From Helianthus annuus (taxonomy: Eukaryota; Streptophyta; Magnoliopsida; Asterales; Asteraceae): a stretch of DNA of 64,000 nt. This document shows, one piece after another, positions 45,637 to 57,055 of the stretch. Position 1 is the first letter of the stretch; every line of letters starts with the position of its first letter. The DNA is taken from the NCBI RefSeq assembly GCF_002127325.2, contig NC_035440.2, positions 75,642,464-75,706,463 of the forward strand, given 5' to 3'. Both the position numbers and the translations under genes were made by a program. The notes under the pieces are model-generated. The model made no database searches. It saw only the letters and a list, made by a program, of their open reading frames with translations, and was not told the DNA's origin.

Positions 45637-47567
45637 AATCCCGACTTGCCGGAACTCCCAGGTTGGTAATTGGGGAGTAGGAATCGGCATCTTTCTTGAG
45701 AAATTCACAGGTTGGTAACTGTGATATTTCGACTTACAAGTGGTTAATCAAGGACATTAAGTTGTACTTGATTTAACTATCTTACAAGTGATATGATTAT
45801 TGGAAAGTGTTTTTGTGATAAACCTACAAATAGTTGAAAACAATGTGATGATAAAACCCCATGTTTGTGAAACGACACACAAAACTAATTTTCCGAAAAA
45901 ACCATTTTGATTAAAATAAACTTAAGTGTTTTGAAATCATAATGGGAAAATAGTTTGTTGTCTGGGGGAGTTCTGATTGTTTATGCCAAAGTGGATGGCG
46001 AATTGAAGCGATTCGGTATCATGTTGTCACTTTATCTGTATAGTTTGTTTTCAAATTTTCCCAGAAAATCAAAATTGAAACATATTTTGATTTTAGGGGG
46101 AGAAAAATTTTTAAAAAAATTAGAAAATTTGAAAAATTCAAAACATTGAAAAAATCAAAAATGAGATTTGTTGAGACAAGAGGAAATGATAGTACATCAG
46201 TGGACTATCACAGCATGCTAAAGAAATGAAAAGTTAAAATATGATAAACGGTCTCACTAAAGATGTGACGATAGGCTCAGCTAGACTAGTAGATTTGTGA
46301 TAACGATACAAACTTAAATGAAAAAGCCGAGTTCTAGTGGGAAACATGGTTGAAAGCATAGTACTTAGTTTTGTCCTTCGTGATTGTGTACCTACTCAGT
46401 AATCGCTGAATGCCAAAAAGCATAAAACTGGTTAAGTTTGTGAACTTTCACTACTTTGCTGAAAAATCGCTGTGATTGTGCATTTTATTTTGCAAAGATT
46501 TAAACTTGTTTTATTTCTTTATTTTGTTTAAGCATTGGACATCCTCTGCGTATACGTGAGTATCGACCTGGATGTTATTGCCTAAACGTTCTGCTTTATT
46601 TTCTTTGGTGTTTCGTTTAAGCTTTGGACCTCCTCTGCATATACGGAAGTATCGACCTCGTGGTTAAAGCCTAAACAATTTTAACTTGTTTTTATTTCTT
46701 ATTTTGTTTAAACATTGGACTTTCTCTGCGTATACGGAAGTATCGACCTGATTGTTAATGTTTAAACATTCTGCTTTGTTTTCGCACATATCACAGTTGA
46801 TGAAAGTTTAAAGGCATTACTTGAGTCAGTGTATTGCATGATGAGGGGATATGCTGAGATTGTAGGCCCATAAGAACTTAGTGCATAATTAATATACTTT
46901 AACGTATCGGTAAGCATTTTGAAAGTTTTTAGATTGAGTTTAAGAGGACAAATATATCGTCAATCAACGTGAATCGTTTAGAACTTAAAATGATTAAAGC
47001 TTAACGGTGCGTGTGATGTGTCTCAAAAACTGATATGATCCTCTTACACAAACTCACAAAAATAGTGTTTGTATATATTTTATTTCTGCGTTTAAATTTT
47101 GTTTTTGCACTTATGTTTCATATTATTGAAAAAATCCAAAAAGATTTTCGACAACTGATGTTGAAAAGCTGATATTTAAAATCTCAAATGCTAAACAAGA
47201 TGAACAATTGGTTTGGTTAAGATGATGAGAAGTTGGAAAATAATCCTCAAATGTTTAGATGATTCATTAATTTGAATCACAATATTGTGTGTTATATGTT
47301 TGAGAATTTTGAGTGAATTCTTTTAGAGTCAAAATTATTTTGTCTTACGAGAGGTTGAGATGTGTAGGTTTCTGATTCTGTTGCTACGGAAAGCCAGGCG
47401 TCGATCCTAAAAGCATGGAAGCTTGATGAAAGGGGGAGCCTGAAGAAAAGAAGTCTGATCGATAGGAAGAGCAACGGAAGCTCGAAGACAGATCCACGGG
47501 GATTCTGTTCGAAAAAGAGAAAGGCAAGACGCTACGAGATTGACTGCGGCAATATCCAAGGGGGAGA
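45637..47567 (+). other. Non-coding 3' region of the gag-only element
   Basis: No pol motif on either strand. Contains one tandem-repeat block (46525-46785). Confidence 0.7.
46525..46785 (+). repeat. About 100-bp tandem repeat, three copies
   Basis: Each unit has TTTAAGCATTGGAC, CCTCTGCGTATACG and AAGTATCGACCT in the same order, starting near 46525, 46615 and 46705. Confidence 0.88.
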
Positions 47568-47578
47568 TTGTTAGTGCA
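47568..47578 (+). other. Polypurine tract of the gag-only element
   Basis: AAGGGGGAGAT directly before the 3' LTR start TGTTAGTG. Confidence 0.88.
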
Positions 47579-47960
47579 TTAATGTCTATCGCCTTCGTCA
47601 ATCCGAGCCGTAGCGAGAAACCGAAGAAATCAAGCTTTTATTGTAATATTTAGATAGTTTTAGCAAGGTGGCATTTTGGTAATTAATGAGAAATCTCATT
47701 AATTCCAAGGCCTATAAATAGGAGAGTTATGACATAAGTTGTAAGACTTTTTGCTCATTTGGAGATTTGGAGATCTAAGCTTAGAGAGAGAAAGTCTAGA
47801 GAGAGAAAGTTCTCTCACGTGATTCTTGCATTGTACACGTCATATTTGCCAATAGAATCATGGTTCTAGTACGTTCTTGTGTGTTCGGTCACGCACGTTC
47901 ACGGATTCCGCACGTCGAACGTTCGTCACGCAATTGTTCGGTGTCAAAACCGATCCTACA
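47579..47960 (+). repeat. 3' LTR of the gag-only element (382 bp)
   Basis: Starts TGTTAGTGCATTAATG and ends CGATCCTACA, followed by CCTAC. Preserves the empty Harbinger site TTA at 47727-47729. Confidence 0.93.
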
Positions 47961-48060
47961 CCTACCCTTTTCCTTTCTCTCTTCTTTCCTCACCTGATCA
48001 TCATCTTTCTGCATTTCCCTTTCCTCTAATCGGTCCTCTTTTCCTGTTCTACCACTTCTC

Positions 48061-48909
48061 ATGGCTTCCTCATCCACAAACTTATCCCCGATGAATGGTC
48101 TTGCACCAATAATAGCTATCAAACTCAACCCCTCAAACAACATCTACTGGCACAAGCAAACGCCGCCTTTACTCGCATATCAACAGCTTCTCCCCCATGT
48201 TGATGGGAGTCAATCGACTCCCTCTATACTGACTACTTCGAATGAAAAGGAAGTCTCCAATCCTGCTTACTTGGACTGGATGATGGCCGAACAATCTATT
48301 ATTCTGCTCAATGCATCTTTAACAGAGGAGGCCATCTCTATAACTGTATGTATGAATTCAACCTGTGAAATTTGGTTGACATTAGAAAATGTGTTTTGCA
48401 ATCCGTCTGTTGAAAGAGTGCAAAACTTACGTGATAATCTTTGCCTTATTCAAAGGGGTGAAAAATCTGTTTCAGATTATGGTAGATCTTTCAAGGCGAT
48501 TTGTGATCAATTAAGTGCCATCAGACATCCGGTTGATCCGATGGATCAATTACCTTGGCTTTTATGTGGGCTTGGTACGACATTCAATATATTTTCTACG
48601 AATATTTGTTCGGTCAAACCTATTCCTAATCTTTTAGATCTTTTAGCTAGAGCCGAGAGCCATGAGCTCTTTGTCAAGGCGCATCACAGGCCATCGTCTC
48701 CAACCATTGCTTTTTCGGCCCAAACCCAGCAGCCAAGAAACAACTCGAATCGGTCCTTGAACCATCGGCCTAACAGGCCCAGTGGCACTCATTCACGTGG
48801 CTCATCAGGGGTGAATGCCACTCATGGGAATCAAAAGTATTATGGTCCACGTCCTAAACATCCACCAGCCTTTCAACTTTGTCGAAAACAAGGCCACTAT
48901 GCTACTTAA
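48061..48909 (+). pseudogene. Copia Gag, truncated
   Basis: 282 aa from ATG 48061. The start (NPSNNIYWHKQTPPLLAYQQ) and the middle (VQNLRDNLCLIQRGEKSVSD, then LLGLGT-like LLCGLGTTFNIF) are typical of Copia Gag_3/UBN2 proteins. The zinc knuckle begins (QLCRKQGHYAT) and is cut by a stop, so the frame does not continue into protease. Not expected to work. Confidence 0.82.
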
Positions 48910-48984
48910 TGTTATTAGTTAGCACTCTTTGTTTCCACAACCAATCCATTCGAAGCATAATTAGCACAAGCCTTCCATGCGCAA

Positions 48985-49985
48985 TGTCAAATGAATTCTA
49001 CCATTCCGGATTGGACTTCAGACACAGGTGCTTCTGATCATATGATTCCTAATAATACTACTCTCCCTTTGTCCTGTCATATTCAAGGTAATCAAAGAGT
49101 ATTTTTTTGGAAACGATCAATCATTACCAATCACACACATTGGTAATACCAAACTATTTGGTAAACTTGACCTTAAAAATGTTTTGGTCGTTCCTAATCT
49201 CGCTAAAAATCTTCTTTCAATAAGAAAATTAACTGAGGACAATCTTGTTGATATTGTGTTTTCTTACCCTCATTTTGTCATTCAGGAATGACTCACAAAG
49301 CACATAATAGCCCAAATGTAACGTGAAGACGGTCTTTATGTTCTTCACAACACTCATAAAGCTTTGGTTTCCAACTCTTCGCGACCAAAATCCTCTTTTG
49401 AGTTATGGCATTCCCGTTTACGGCATGTTAATTTTAATATTATTACTGTGTTGAAAATTAATGGTCTACTACCTTTTAATTCTATTTTGCCTAAACCGGG
49501 TATTTGTAGCCTGTGTGAACTTGCCAAATCCAAAAGACTTCCATTTTCCATTTATTATAAATGGGCTTCTTCTCCACTTGAGTTGATTCATTGTGACTTA
49601 TAGGAGCCTTCCCCGGTTAAATCGGTTGGTAATTTTTCATATTATATGGCTTTTGTTGATGATTTCTCTCGTTTCACTTGGCTATATCCATTACGGACTA
49701 AATTTGAGTTTTTTATGCTTTATCTATATTTTTACCTGTTGTTCAAACCCAATTTGCAACCAAAATTAAAACATTTCAAGGCAATGGGGGTACGAAATTC
49801 ACAAATCACAAGGTACGCCGCCTTTTTGAACAAAATGGTACCTTGCATCGTATGTCGTGTCCATACAACCCACAACAAAATGCTAGGGTTGAACGCAAGC
49901 ATCGCCATATTGTTGAAATGGGTTTAGCTATGCTTTTCCATGCAAAGTTATCGTCAAGATATTGGGATAACACTAGGGTAGCCCT
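48985..49985 (+). pseudogene. Copia pol remnant: protease, pre-integrase, integrase core
   Basis: Protease active-site motif DWTSDTGASDHMI near 49010. The pre-integrase zinc segment has FELWHSRLRHVNF and CSLCELAKSKRLPF (49395-49545). The integrase core has MAFVDDFSRFTWLYPLRT (49646-) and ARVERKHRHIVEMGLAML (about 49880-49940). The central motif reads FQGNGGTKFT where the family has a catalytic Asp (S/C-D-G-G), so that residue is lost. Several stops and frameshifts divide it. Confidence 0.8.
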
Positions 49986-50040
49986 CATTCTTTTCGATGC
50001 AGGAACATCGGTGTTTGCCTTAGGTAACGGGGGGCACACC

Positions 50041-50855
50041 TGATGCGATTGACAGCAACACCATGACAGTGGAGCTAGCCGAGGGGAGGCTTGACGAGAT
50101 TGTCCCGGTAACGGCGGATCCCCCGCTTGAGGGAATACCTGCTATACTTCCTTTCCCTGCTTTTCGAATATGGGTAATCTTCTACCCTCAGCCCGATCTT
50201 TCGATATCCCTTCCGCTGTAGTCTGGTCAGCTGGAGGACCCTCGTTCGATACCTCAGCTCCAATAATTGAGCACGTGGGGAACAAAAAGTTCCATGCATG
50301 GGCACTCAAAATACCTATTTCTTCAGCAGGTAGTGAACGATCGTCCACATTATCAGCAGCGCCCTCTCGGGATCAATGAAATCAAAGAATGACCAGCTTC
50401 CTGATCATTGACAAATTACTAAGCCATTATAGTCAAAACACACATATTAGATATGTATAATAGGTATGTACCGCCATCAGCACTTTTGAACCCCGGATGC
50501 AGCTGGTTGTTCTTCCATGTTTGACTCATCCCTATGAGCATTCTCCTTGTACTCATCCGCGTGAGGCGCTGGGTCTTTTACTTTTTCTTTGGGTGTCATC
50601 TCCCACCATGACATACCATTGGGGATGGCGCTAGCATCTATGTAAAAGAAATTCCTTTTCCAATCTTTGTCTTTGGAACATGAGGGCACCGGTTGCAAAG
50701 ATGTCACATCCGTCCCTCGGCAGTCGAAGCTAAAAAGGGGGGGGGGCTTTCCAAACTAAACAGTAGAATGCCATGAACACCTGCATTTCCGGCACATGCC
50801 CTAAGCTTATGGAGGCATATTCAAAATGGCGTACCTTGGATAAACCTAGGGGGTG
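50041..50855 (-). pseudogene. Decayed antisense-ORF fragment of a Tat-type element, distal part
   Basis: Minus strand 50707-50480 reads DKDWKRNFFYIDASAIPNGM and then EKVKDPAPHADEY, parallel to TWKDRFFWVSDSIVPFKM in the intact ORF at 57056-59262. A second-exon remnant lies at 50348-50140. It continues the piece at 54652-54970; the solo LTR splits them. Stops and low similarity show it is dead. Confidence 0.65.
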
Positions 50856-53800
50856 TGTGACAACCGGCACAAAACCGGTAATTTCCGTACAGTTTTAATT
50901 ATTATTAAATATCTGCAATTATGTGCTTAAATGTCAACATTGTCTGCAATTATGTGCTTAAATGTCAACATTGTCTGATTTGATGCTATACATGTGAATT
51001 CGTGCACGTTTTATACTTCAAATATTGCTTTATGCATTACTTTAGCGTTGCGTCAGAAAGACTAGTAAACTCACCGGTAAGACACGCTGTATCAACAATT
51101 CTGTAGAAAGTAGTCGGATAATAGAATTAGGGCCTAGGAATAGGTCCAACATCTAAAATACACTAAAACCCAAGTGTGGATACAAGGGTTAACATATAAA
51201 CTTTCCGGAAGTTAAACTATGCACTAAAAAGCACCCGAAACTCACTTTAAATGCGGAATTCTGCATAAATCAGCACAATTCAGCTATAATCAGCTTTTAA
51301 ACACATTAATATCATGCAAAATTTATGTTTTATTGTCTAGTATAACTTACAAAGTGTCGGGAATAGAAACTGCCACAAAAGGTGCTTCATACCTAGTGAA
51401 ACTGCGCAATTCAGCACTTTAACGAACCGTAACGAACCGAACAACCAGACAATAACCGGGACATCAAAATTTGACTAGAAGTAATGTTTTTATGATATTA
51501 AACTAGTATGGATGCTAGAACACCTTAAAAATCATAAAAACACCTACACCTTAAAAATCATAAAAACACCTAAACACACTAAAACTAACTTAAACCCCCT
51601 CGTTTGCACTTTAAACCCCTAACTTTTCAAATTTTACACTTTACACCCCCCCCCCTTTTCACCATGGCCGGCCCCTAAGGGCCCCACATACTCTTGATTA
51701 TTTTATTTAACTTTGTTCCCTAGTTTGTGTGCAAGAGATCCCATAAAAGATTACTTTTTTTATAAAGACCATTAGAATCTCACATTGTCCATCATTCCTC
51801 AAAACCTTTATCTTCTTCCTTTCTCCCTTCCTTGTTCTCGGCTCACATACACCACACTACCCTCACCATTTTCAAGCCTCAAACAACCATTCCAAGGCCA
51901 CTAGAAGGTGTATGGAGATCATCTAAGAAGGCTTGAAGTGCTAGAAGTCGAAGGACCTCACTTTGGAGCTTTTAACCTCTCATTTTCTTCCTTGTTCATC
52001 ATCTTCATTCTTGTGCCACTTCCCTAGCCATTAGAGCTAGTAGTAAGCTTCTTGATCACTAAAATAAGTCATGTTTATGTTATGTACAAGTTTCACCATC
52101 TAAACAACTTAACTTTTAAAGAAGAAAATGAGAAGATCTAACATATTTATGAAGAAATCAAGTGATTACATGAAATTTTAGTGCATGTAATGAAGTTGTT
52201 GATGTTATATCTTGTGTTTATGTTTAGATCAAGTATGTTAAAGCTTGGATCTAACAAGTTTAAGCATGGATCTTGAAGGATCCATGGTTAAACTTGAAGA
52301 TGAACATATGAAACATTATGTGAACATGAAAAATGGATTTTTACACATAAACTTGTTAACTTGAAGTAATAAAGTGTGTGTTAAACTAATTTTTGAAACT
52401 AAAATCTATGGAAAGCTTGTTAAAAATTTAACATAAAACTTGTTTATGGAAGATCTAAAGTTATTAAGCATAGATCTTGAAAGATCCATGGTTAATCATG
52501 ATGTTAAAAATAATGATCTTTCTAATAGACATAAAAATGGTTTTAGAATTTAAAGACCATTAAACTCATGGATGAGTTGGTTAATAAAATAAAGCTTCAT
52601 AAAAGTTTGTTTAAAATACTCAAGAACACTTATTTTTGGAAAGATCATAATATGTTAAGTGTAGATCTAAAATACTACACTTTTTTAACAAGAATCAAGT
52701 TCACCATGATGTTTCATATGGAAAAATTAGTATATGTTGTTGGTGATTATTGTTGGAAAAGGTGTTAAAAGAAAATAAACACATGTTTTGAAAACATGGG
52801 AAACCTCCATTTTTAGGGGAAACTATGTCAAAAATTTTATAAAATTTTGACACTTAGAAAAATATAAGTTTTGGTGAAACTTATTCCCTAAAAATTCACC
52901 TAAAAATATTTACCAAGGTTTCCCTAATTTTTGTGTAAAATTTCAAGTCAAGAAATTGTGATTTCTTCAAGTTTAGAATTAATATTAAGTATATATACTT
53001 TTAGGGAAAATATATATATTTAGTGATCATCAAATTTTGTGCTAAGTGTATATTATGTGTATTATATGTAGTAGTGTATTAGGAACTTGAAAAATACACT
53101 AAATACTCCCATGGAGTATGAATACAAAAAATACACATACAAATACATGAGAATACTAAAGTATACAGGTATACAAAATTCCTCACAAGGAAAATACATA
53201 GACAAATACAAGAAAATATATTTATGAAAATATATTTCTTAACATATTATTGAATTTGGACACTATGGACTTAAATATATATATTTTGGACAAAAATATA
53301 TAACCTATACCAAGTATTGGAATTTATACGAAATTTGGGTGGATAACAAGAATAACCACATATATATTTTATAGCATGACAGAATATATATTTCATACAA
53401 CTCTTAAAAATATATTATTTTTAAGAAATATAATTTCGGAAAGTAATAAAAATCAAAGTATTGATTTTTGGTGAAAAATACAAAATACACAAGTATTTAC
53501 ATAAAATACAAGTATACTTTACTAAGAATACTTGTACCAAAATAATATTGAAAATATTATTTCATAAAATACTTATATTTATTTTTGGGAAAATAATATA
53601 AGTAACATACTTGAAAAGTTAAAAATATAAATTATTTTTAACAACTTCTTACCTTGACAAAAAGACTTTATAAATGAATATATATTTTGGGAAGGGAAAT
53701 ATATATATTTACAAATAAGCAATACATACTCAACGGGCAAGACGCGACAAACTAGGGCACGACCCTCACAAAGATTGATACAAAGAACATATACATAAAC

Positions 53801-54651
53801 AAAAGATGGTGACTTGTACTTGTGTGATACAAGTCTAGTGACTAACATTAATAGAACACGTATAGGTCACGACACTACGAAACCAACCGATGAAGTTTAC
53901 GGCGCAGGATACGCAAAGTTGTGAGTTCATGTCCCCACTTTTAAATTTTTACTTGTTTTCTAAACTTGTGGAAAATACATGTGCTATGGTATGTTAAATA
54001 CAAAAACTAAGGAATGATACTATAAATCATGTGACGTATAGAGTGCGATAAGCACCATTAATCAGTTACATACCAAGACCGCAGAACAAAAGGTTAGATC
54101 TAATGGGTTTCAGGAAACCACACTCTTGGCCACTCTTTTACCAAGCAGTGCTTTTGTGTCTCTAGTCGTGAATCGACAAGTAAAAAATGCCTATGATTTG
54201 GATGCTTCCTATGTCGTGTCACATTTTTATGGCCTTGCAAACCATTAGCGATCTCGATTTCCTTACATTTATAAAAGTACTTACTTCCGTAAAATTGCAT
54301 ACCATGTTTTCTACAGCGAATGCTTAAATGTTTACACAAAACTACATGAATTCACACCAACATTATGTTGACGATTTTCCAAAACTTACATGTATTTCAG
54401 GAAACAAGTTGGATCTTGGGCGCTGGAGTTGTTTTCAAGACGTAAATTTCAAGATTAGATGTCATCCACTTTTGTTTTGTATCATAACTTGAGGGTTTTG
54501 GTCGAAACTTAAATGACTTGTGTTAATAACATTTCAATCTTATGAATGGATGAACATCTTGTTTTAATCATATAGTTGTTTATTATAATTGAATGCAATG
54601 ATATTGAGCAAGTCACACATCATACGCTTCCGCAAAAGTCAGGGTGTGACA
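50856..54651 (+). repeat. Solo LTR, 3,796 bp, TSD GGGTG
   Basis: Starts TGTGACAACCGGCAC, ends TCAGGGTGTGACA, and is flanked by GGGTG at 50851-50855 and 54652-54656. Same family as the LTRs at 10393-14016 and 19316-22939, in the opposite orientation. Inside are a roughly 34-bp direct duplication (TGCAATTATGTGCTTAAATG, 50910-50980) and a possible TATA (TTTTTTATAAAGACC near 51757). The open frames within are short and unconvincing. Confidence 0.92.
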
Positions 54652-54990
54652 GGGTGCACCTGTGAAAGATGGATAGCATAATCGTCTAATACCTCTTTGT
54701 AGATTTTAGTCATCGGAAGTCGAAAATTACAGAACTTGAAGAAATTGGCAAATAGGGTGATCTTCCCTTCTTTAAAGGAAATGCGACGTCTTTTTCGGAC
54801 GAAAGAATTGGATGCCATTCCGGCCTATTTCCATATTCTCTTAGCAGATTGTCGAAGGATGTCTTGCCCCATTTGCAATATAGTGCATTGCCGGCTTTGG
54901 ACGGATTGACGGTCTTCGGGGCTATTTCAACTCGAAGAAGATGAGTGGTTGGTAAGTTTGGGGGAAATGTTTTCTAAAACGGTGTCCCCT
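54652..54990 (-). pseudogene. Decayed antisense-ORF fragment of a Tat-type element, proximal part
   Basis: Minus-strand reading gives pieces such as VEIAPKTVNPSKAGNALYCK and then YGNRPEWHPILSSEKD. They resemble the broader family of plant retroelement ORFs annotated as putative gypsy-type transposon (Transposase_28). Joined to 50480-50855 before the LTR insertion. Confidence 0.55.
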
Positions 54991-55222
54991 CAGCCATTTT
55001 ATATTACACTGGCACCTTTTTGGAATTTTGAATTTGGAGCCCAATAAAACGCGTGTTTCGACAGGGTAGTTTTAGCTGTCACATCACTTATCGCATAACT
55101 GACACACGTCGTCGTTACCCATCATTTTTAAAGCATGAGATTTTCCTTCTTCAAGGGTTCTTTTCCTTTTTTTGTCTTTTTTCTCTTTTAAGTCCAACCC
55201 AATGCATAAATCGCATAACATC

Positions 55223-55700
55223 GAACTAGGGGACATGATGAGGTATGACCTGGCCTGGTCAACCTAGGCTAGTCAAACCTATATTTTAATAATATATATA
55301 TATTATTCTAGAATATTCTGGTAAAAGATACATATAATATATCTACCAAATCTCCAAAATATTAGGAAGATCTGCATCTCCTAGGAATGGGCCTGCTACC
55401 AAGGTAAGCTTAATTACTAAATATGAGGAAACCCTAAAACGACCAAGCAAATAAATAGGGAGTAAACATCAAGGTAAGGATTCATTCACTCTCGTTTTCC
55501 CTCTCTCATACTTTATTCCTTTACAAATACTTATTCTCACGTTCGAAGGTGGTTACAAGAATAACTTTATTTTTGTAACGAGTTCTAACGGTGTTCTCTT
55601 TTGTAGATCGTGGCTCAGATCATTGCTATTGAAAGCACTCGTCAAAGATACGTTCATCATGTTTATGTTTCTACAACTACTAACTTTGGGAGAAGAATGT
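55223..55700 (+). repeat. Tat-type purine tract and LTR-like sequence
   Basis: ACTAGGGGACA precedes TGATGAGGTATGACCTGG at 55236. The following sequence has a TATA-like AAATAAATAGGGAG (about 55450) and a pyrimidine-rich start region (CTCTCGTTTTCCCTCTCTC), as in an LTR promoter. The orientation is plus, opposite to the adjoining antisense-ORF fragment. I could not place the right end. Confidence 0.45.
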
Positions 55701-57055
55701 TCAACGTGATCTCTACCTATTAATAGAGAGAAAATAATGACAACTCATTAATGACCAACGAATAACATCCACTCAAAGCCATTATAGATAGTGTGTTCGT
55801 CTGGTAAAAATTTTCAAACACCATTGGCGTGTTAGATAATCAAAAACCTCTAATCATCAATAACTTTTGGTTGTTTTTTTTTAATTTTTAAACAATATAG
55901 ATAAATCATTTATCAGCACTATCAATCAATATAATCTCATTTTGAAAGAAAAAGGAACTAGTCAAAATGGTGGAGCACAATGGATCACGGTCTGAACTTC
56001 ATGAAATCGTGCTAACAATGCCGAACATAACTTTTGAAAAAATGTCAAATTATAATCTATTGACTGTAAATGCTTGGTGTTGATGCAACAAATAATAGAC
56101 CAAGTGTAGTAGCTGGGCTGGTTAGGCAAAAGGGTTAAAGGGTTCAACTTTGCCTAACGCAAGTCGCGGGGTCCTCCCACGTTTGCAAGACGTGGAGAGA
56201 GGTTCACTAGATTGTTATTGTTGTTTGCTAAAGGTCCTCCTCTGAAGTGTGTTCAGATTCGGATGTATGAGCAAAATGAATGTGTGTGTTGAATGTGAAA
56301 GAAAGTGACTTGCATGGAGCAAGTACTCGAGAGCAATGATCAGAGATTCTCCAAGAATCAGAGCTGATCGGAATGTCCTCTTCAATAAATGAAGTGTCTA
56401 ATTTATAGGAAAAGACATTGCTCAAAGAGGAATGTGTTGACTAGTGAACATACTTGCAGTGGGGGACTTACCCTTTCGGGGGTTGAAGCCTTTTGACCTG
56501 CGGATAAAAGAGTGCATTCTGTGAGTCTGTACCACTTTTGCGGCTAGTGAGTTGGTGAAGCAATCCAGAGATGTGACCTTTTACTATTCCCACATTGCTT
56601 TATCTCATCTCCCGGGTTTTCAACCTTTGAACCATTTAACCTTTTGAGCATTCAAGTTTTTAAGTCATTTTTATTTGCTTTTGGGCTACCACCGTCATCA
56701 GCCCCCCAAGTCAGAGGTTTTTGGGAAATGAGCTCAAAGACTTCTGACTTTTATACATGTTTTTTACTGCCTAAAGGCTTCAAAGGTTCAAAGCTTGAAG
56801 GTTTGGAAACGGTTGAGGTTTTTGGATTTGAAAAAACTGATAACTGATTTGATTGATTTGTGGCAGTTTATAGGTCGGTGGTTTTTGCAGGGAGTGGTTT
56901 AATGACCATCATAACTTTTATTTTGGGCATTATCCTTTTTTATTGAAGACACAATAATTTTTCACTTTCTCTTCAAGTTTTCTGCATTTTCTTTCCCTTC
57001 TTCAGGTTAGTTCCGGTTTCCCCTATTTCTTTATTTTCTTCTTATTTTCTGCAAA
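55701..57055 (+). other. Spacer and 5' region of the antisense ORF
   Basis: No other gene seen. The stretch just before ATG 57056 is pyrimidine-rich (TTCTTCAGGTTAGTTCCGG and TTTCTTCTTATTTTCTGC), as in a plant 5' leader. Confidence 0.45.

Larger units (their letters stand above)
39010..47960 (+). mobile_element. Gag-only LTR retrotransposon (TR-GAG type), TSD CCTAC
   Basis: The 5' LTR (39010-41592, interrupted by a Harbinger element) starts TGTTAGTGCATTAATG and ends CGATCCTACA. The 3' LTR is 47579-47960. Flanking CCTAC at 39005-39009 and 47961-47965 is a perfect 5-bp duplication. A tRNA-Met primer site and a purine tract are in place. The only coding region is a Gag with two CCHC knuckles; no protease, integrase or reverse transcriptase was found in 45637-47578. 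Such elements move using enzymes from relatives; Gag character suggests a Copia relative. Confidence 0.88.
47961..50040 (+). mobile_element. Copia retrotransposon fragment
   Basis: Gag, protease motif, pre-integrase and integrase core follow in Copia order and stop abruptly at about 50040, before reverse transcriptase. No LTR of its own is recognisable in the window, apart from a possible primer site at 38970. Confidence 0.8.
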
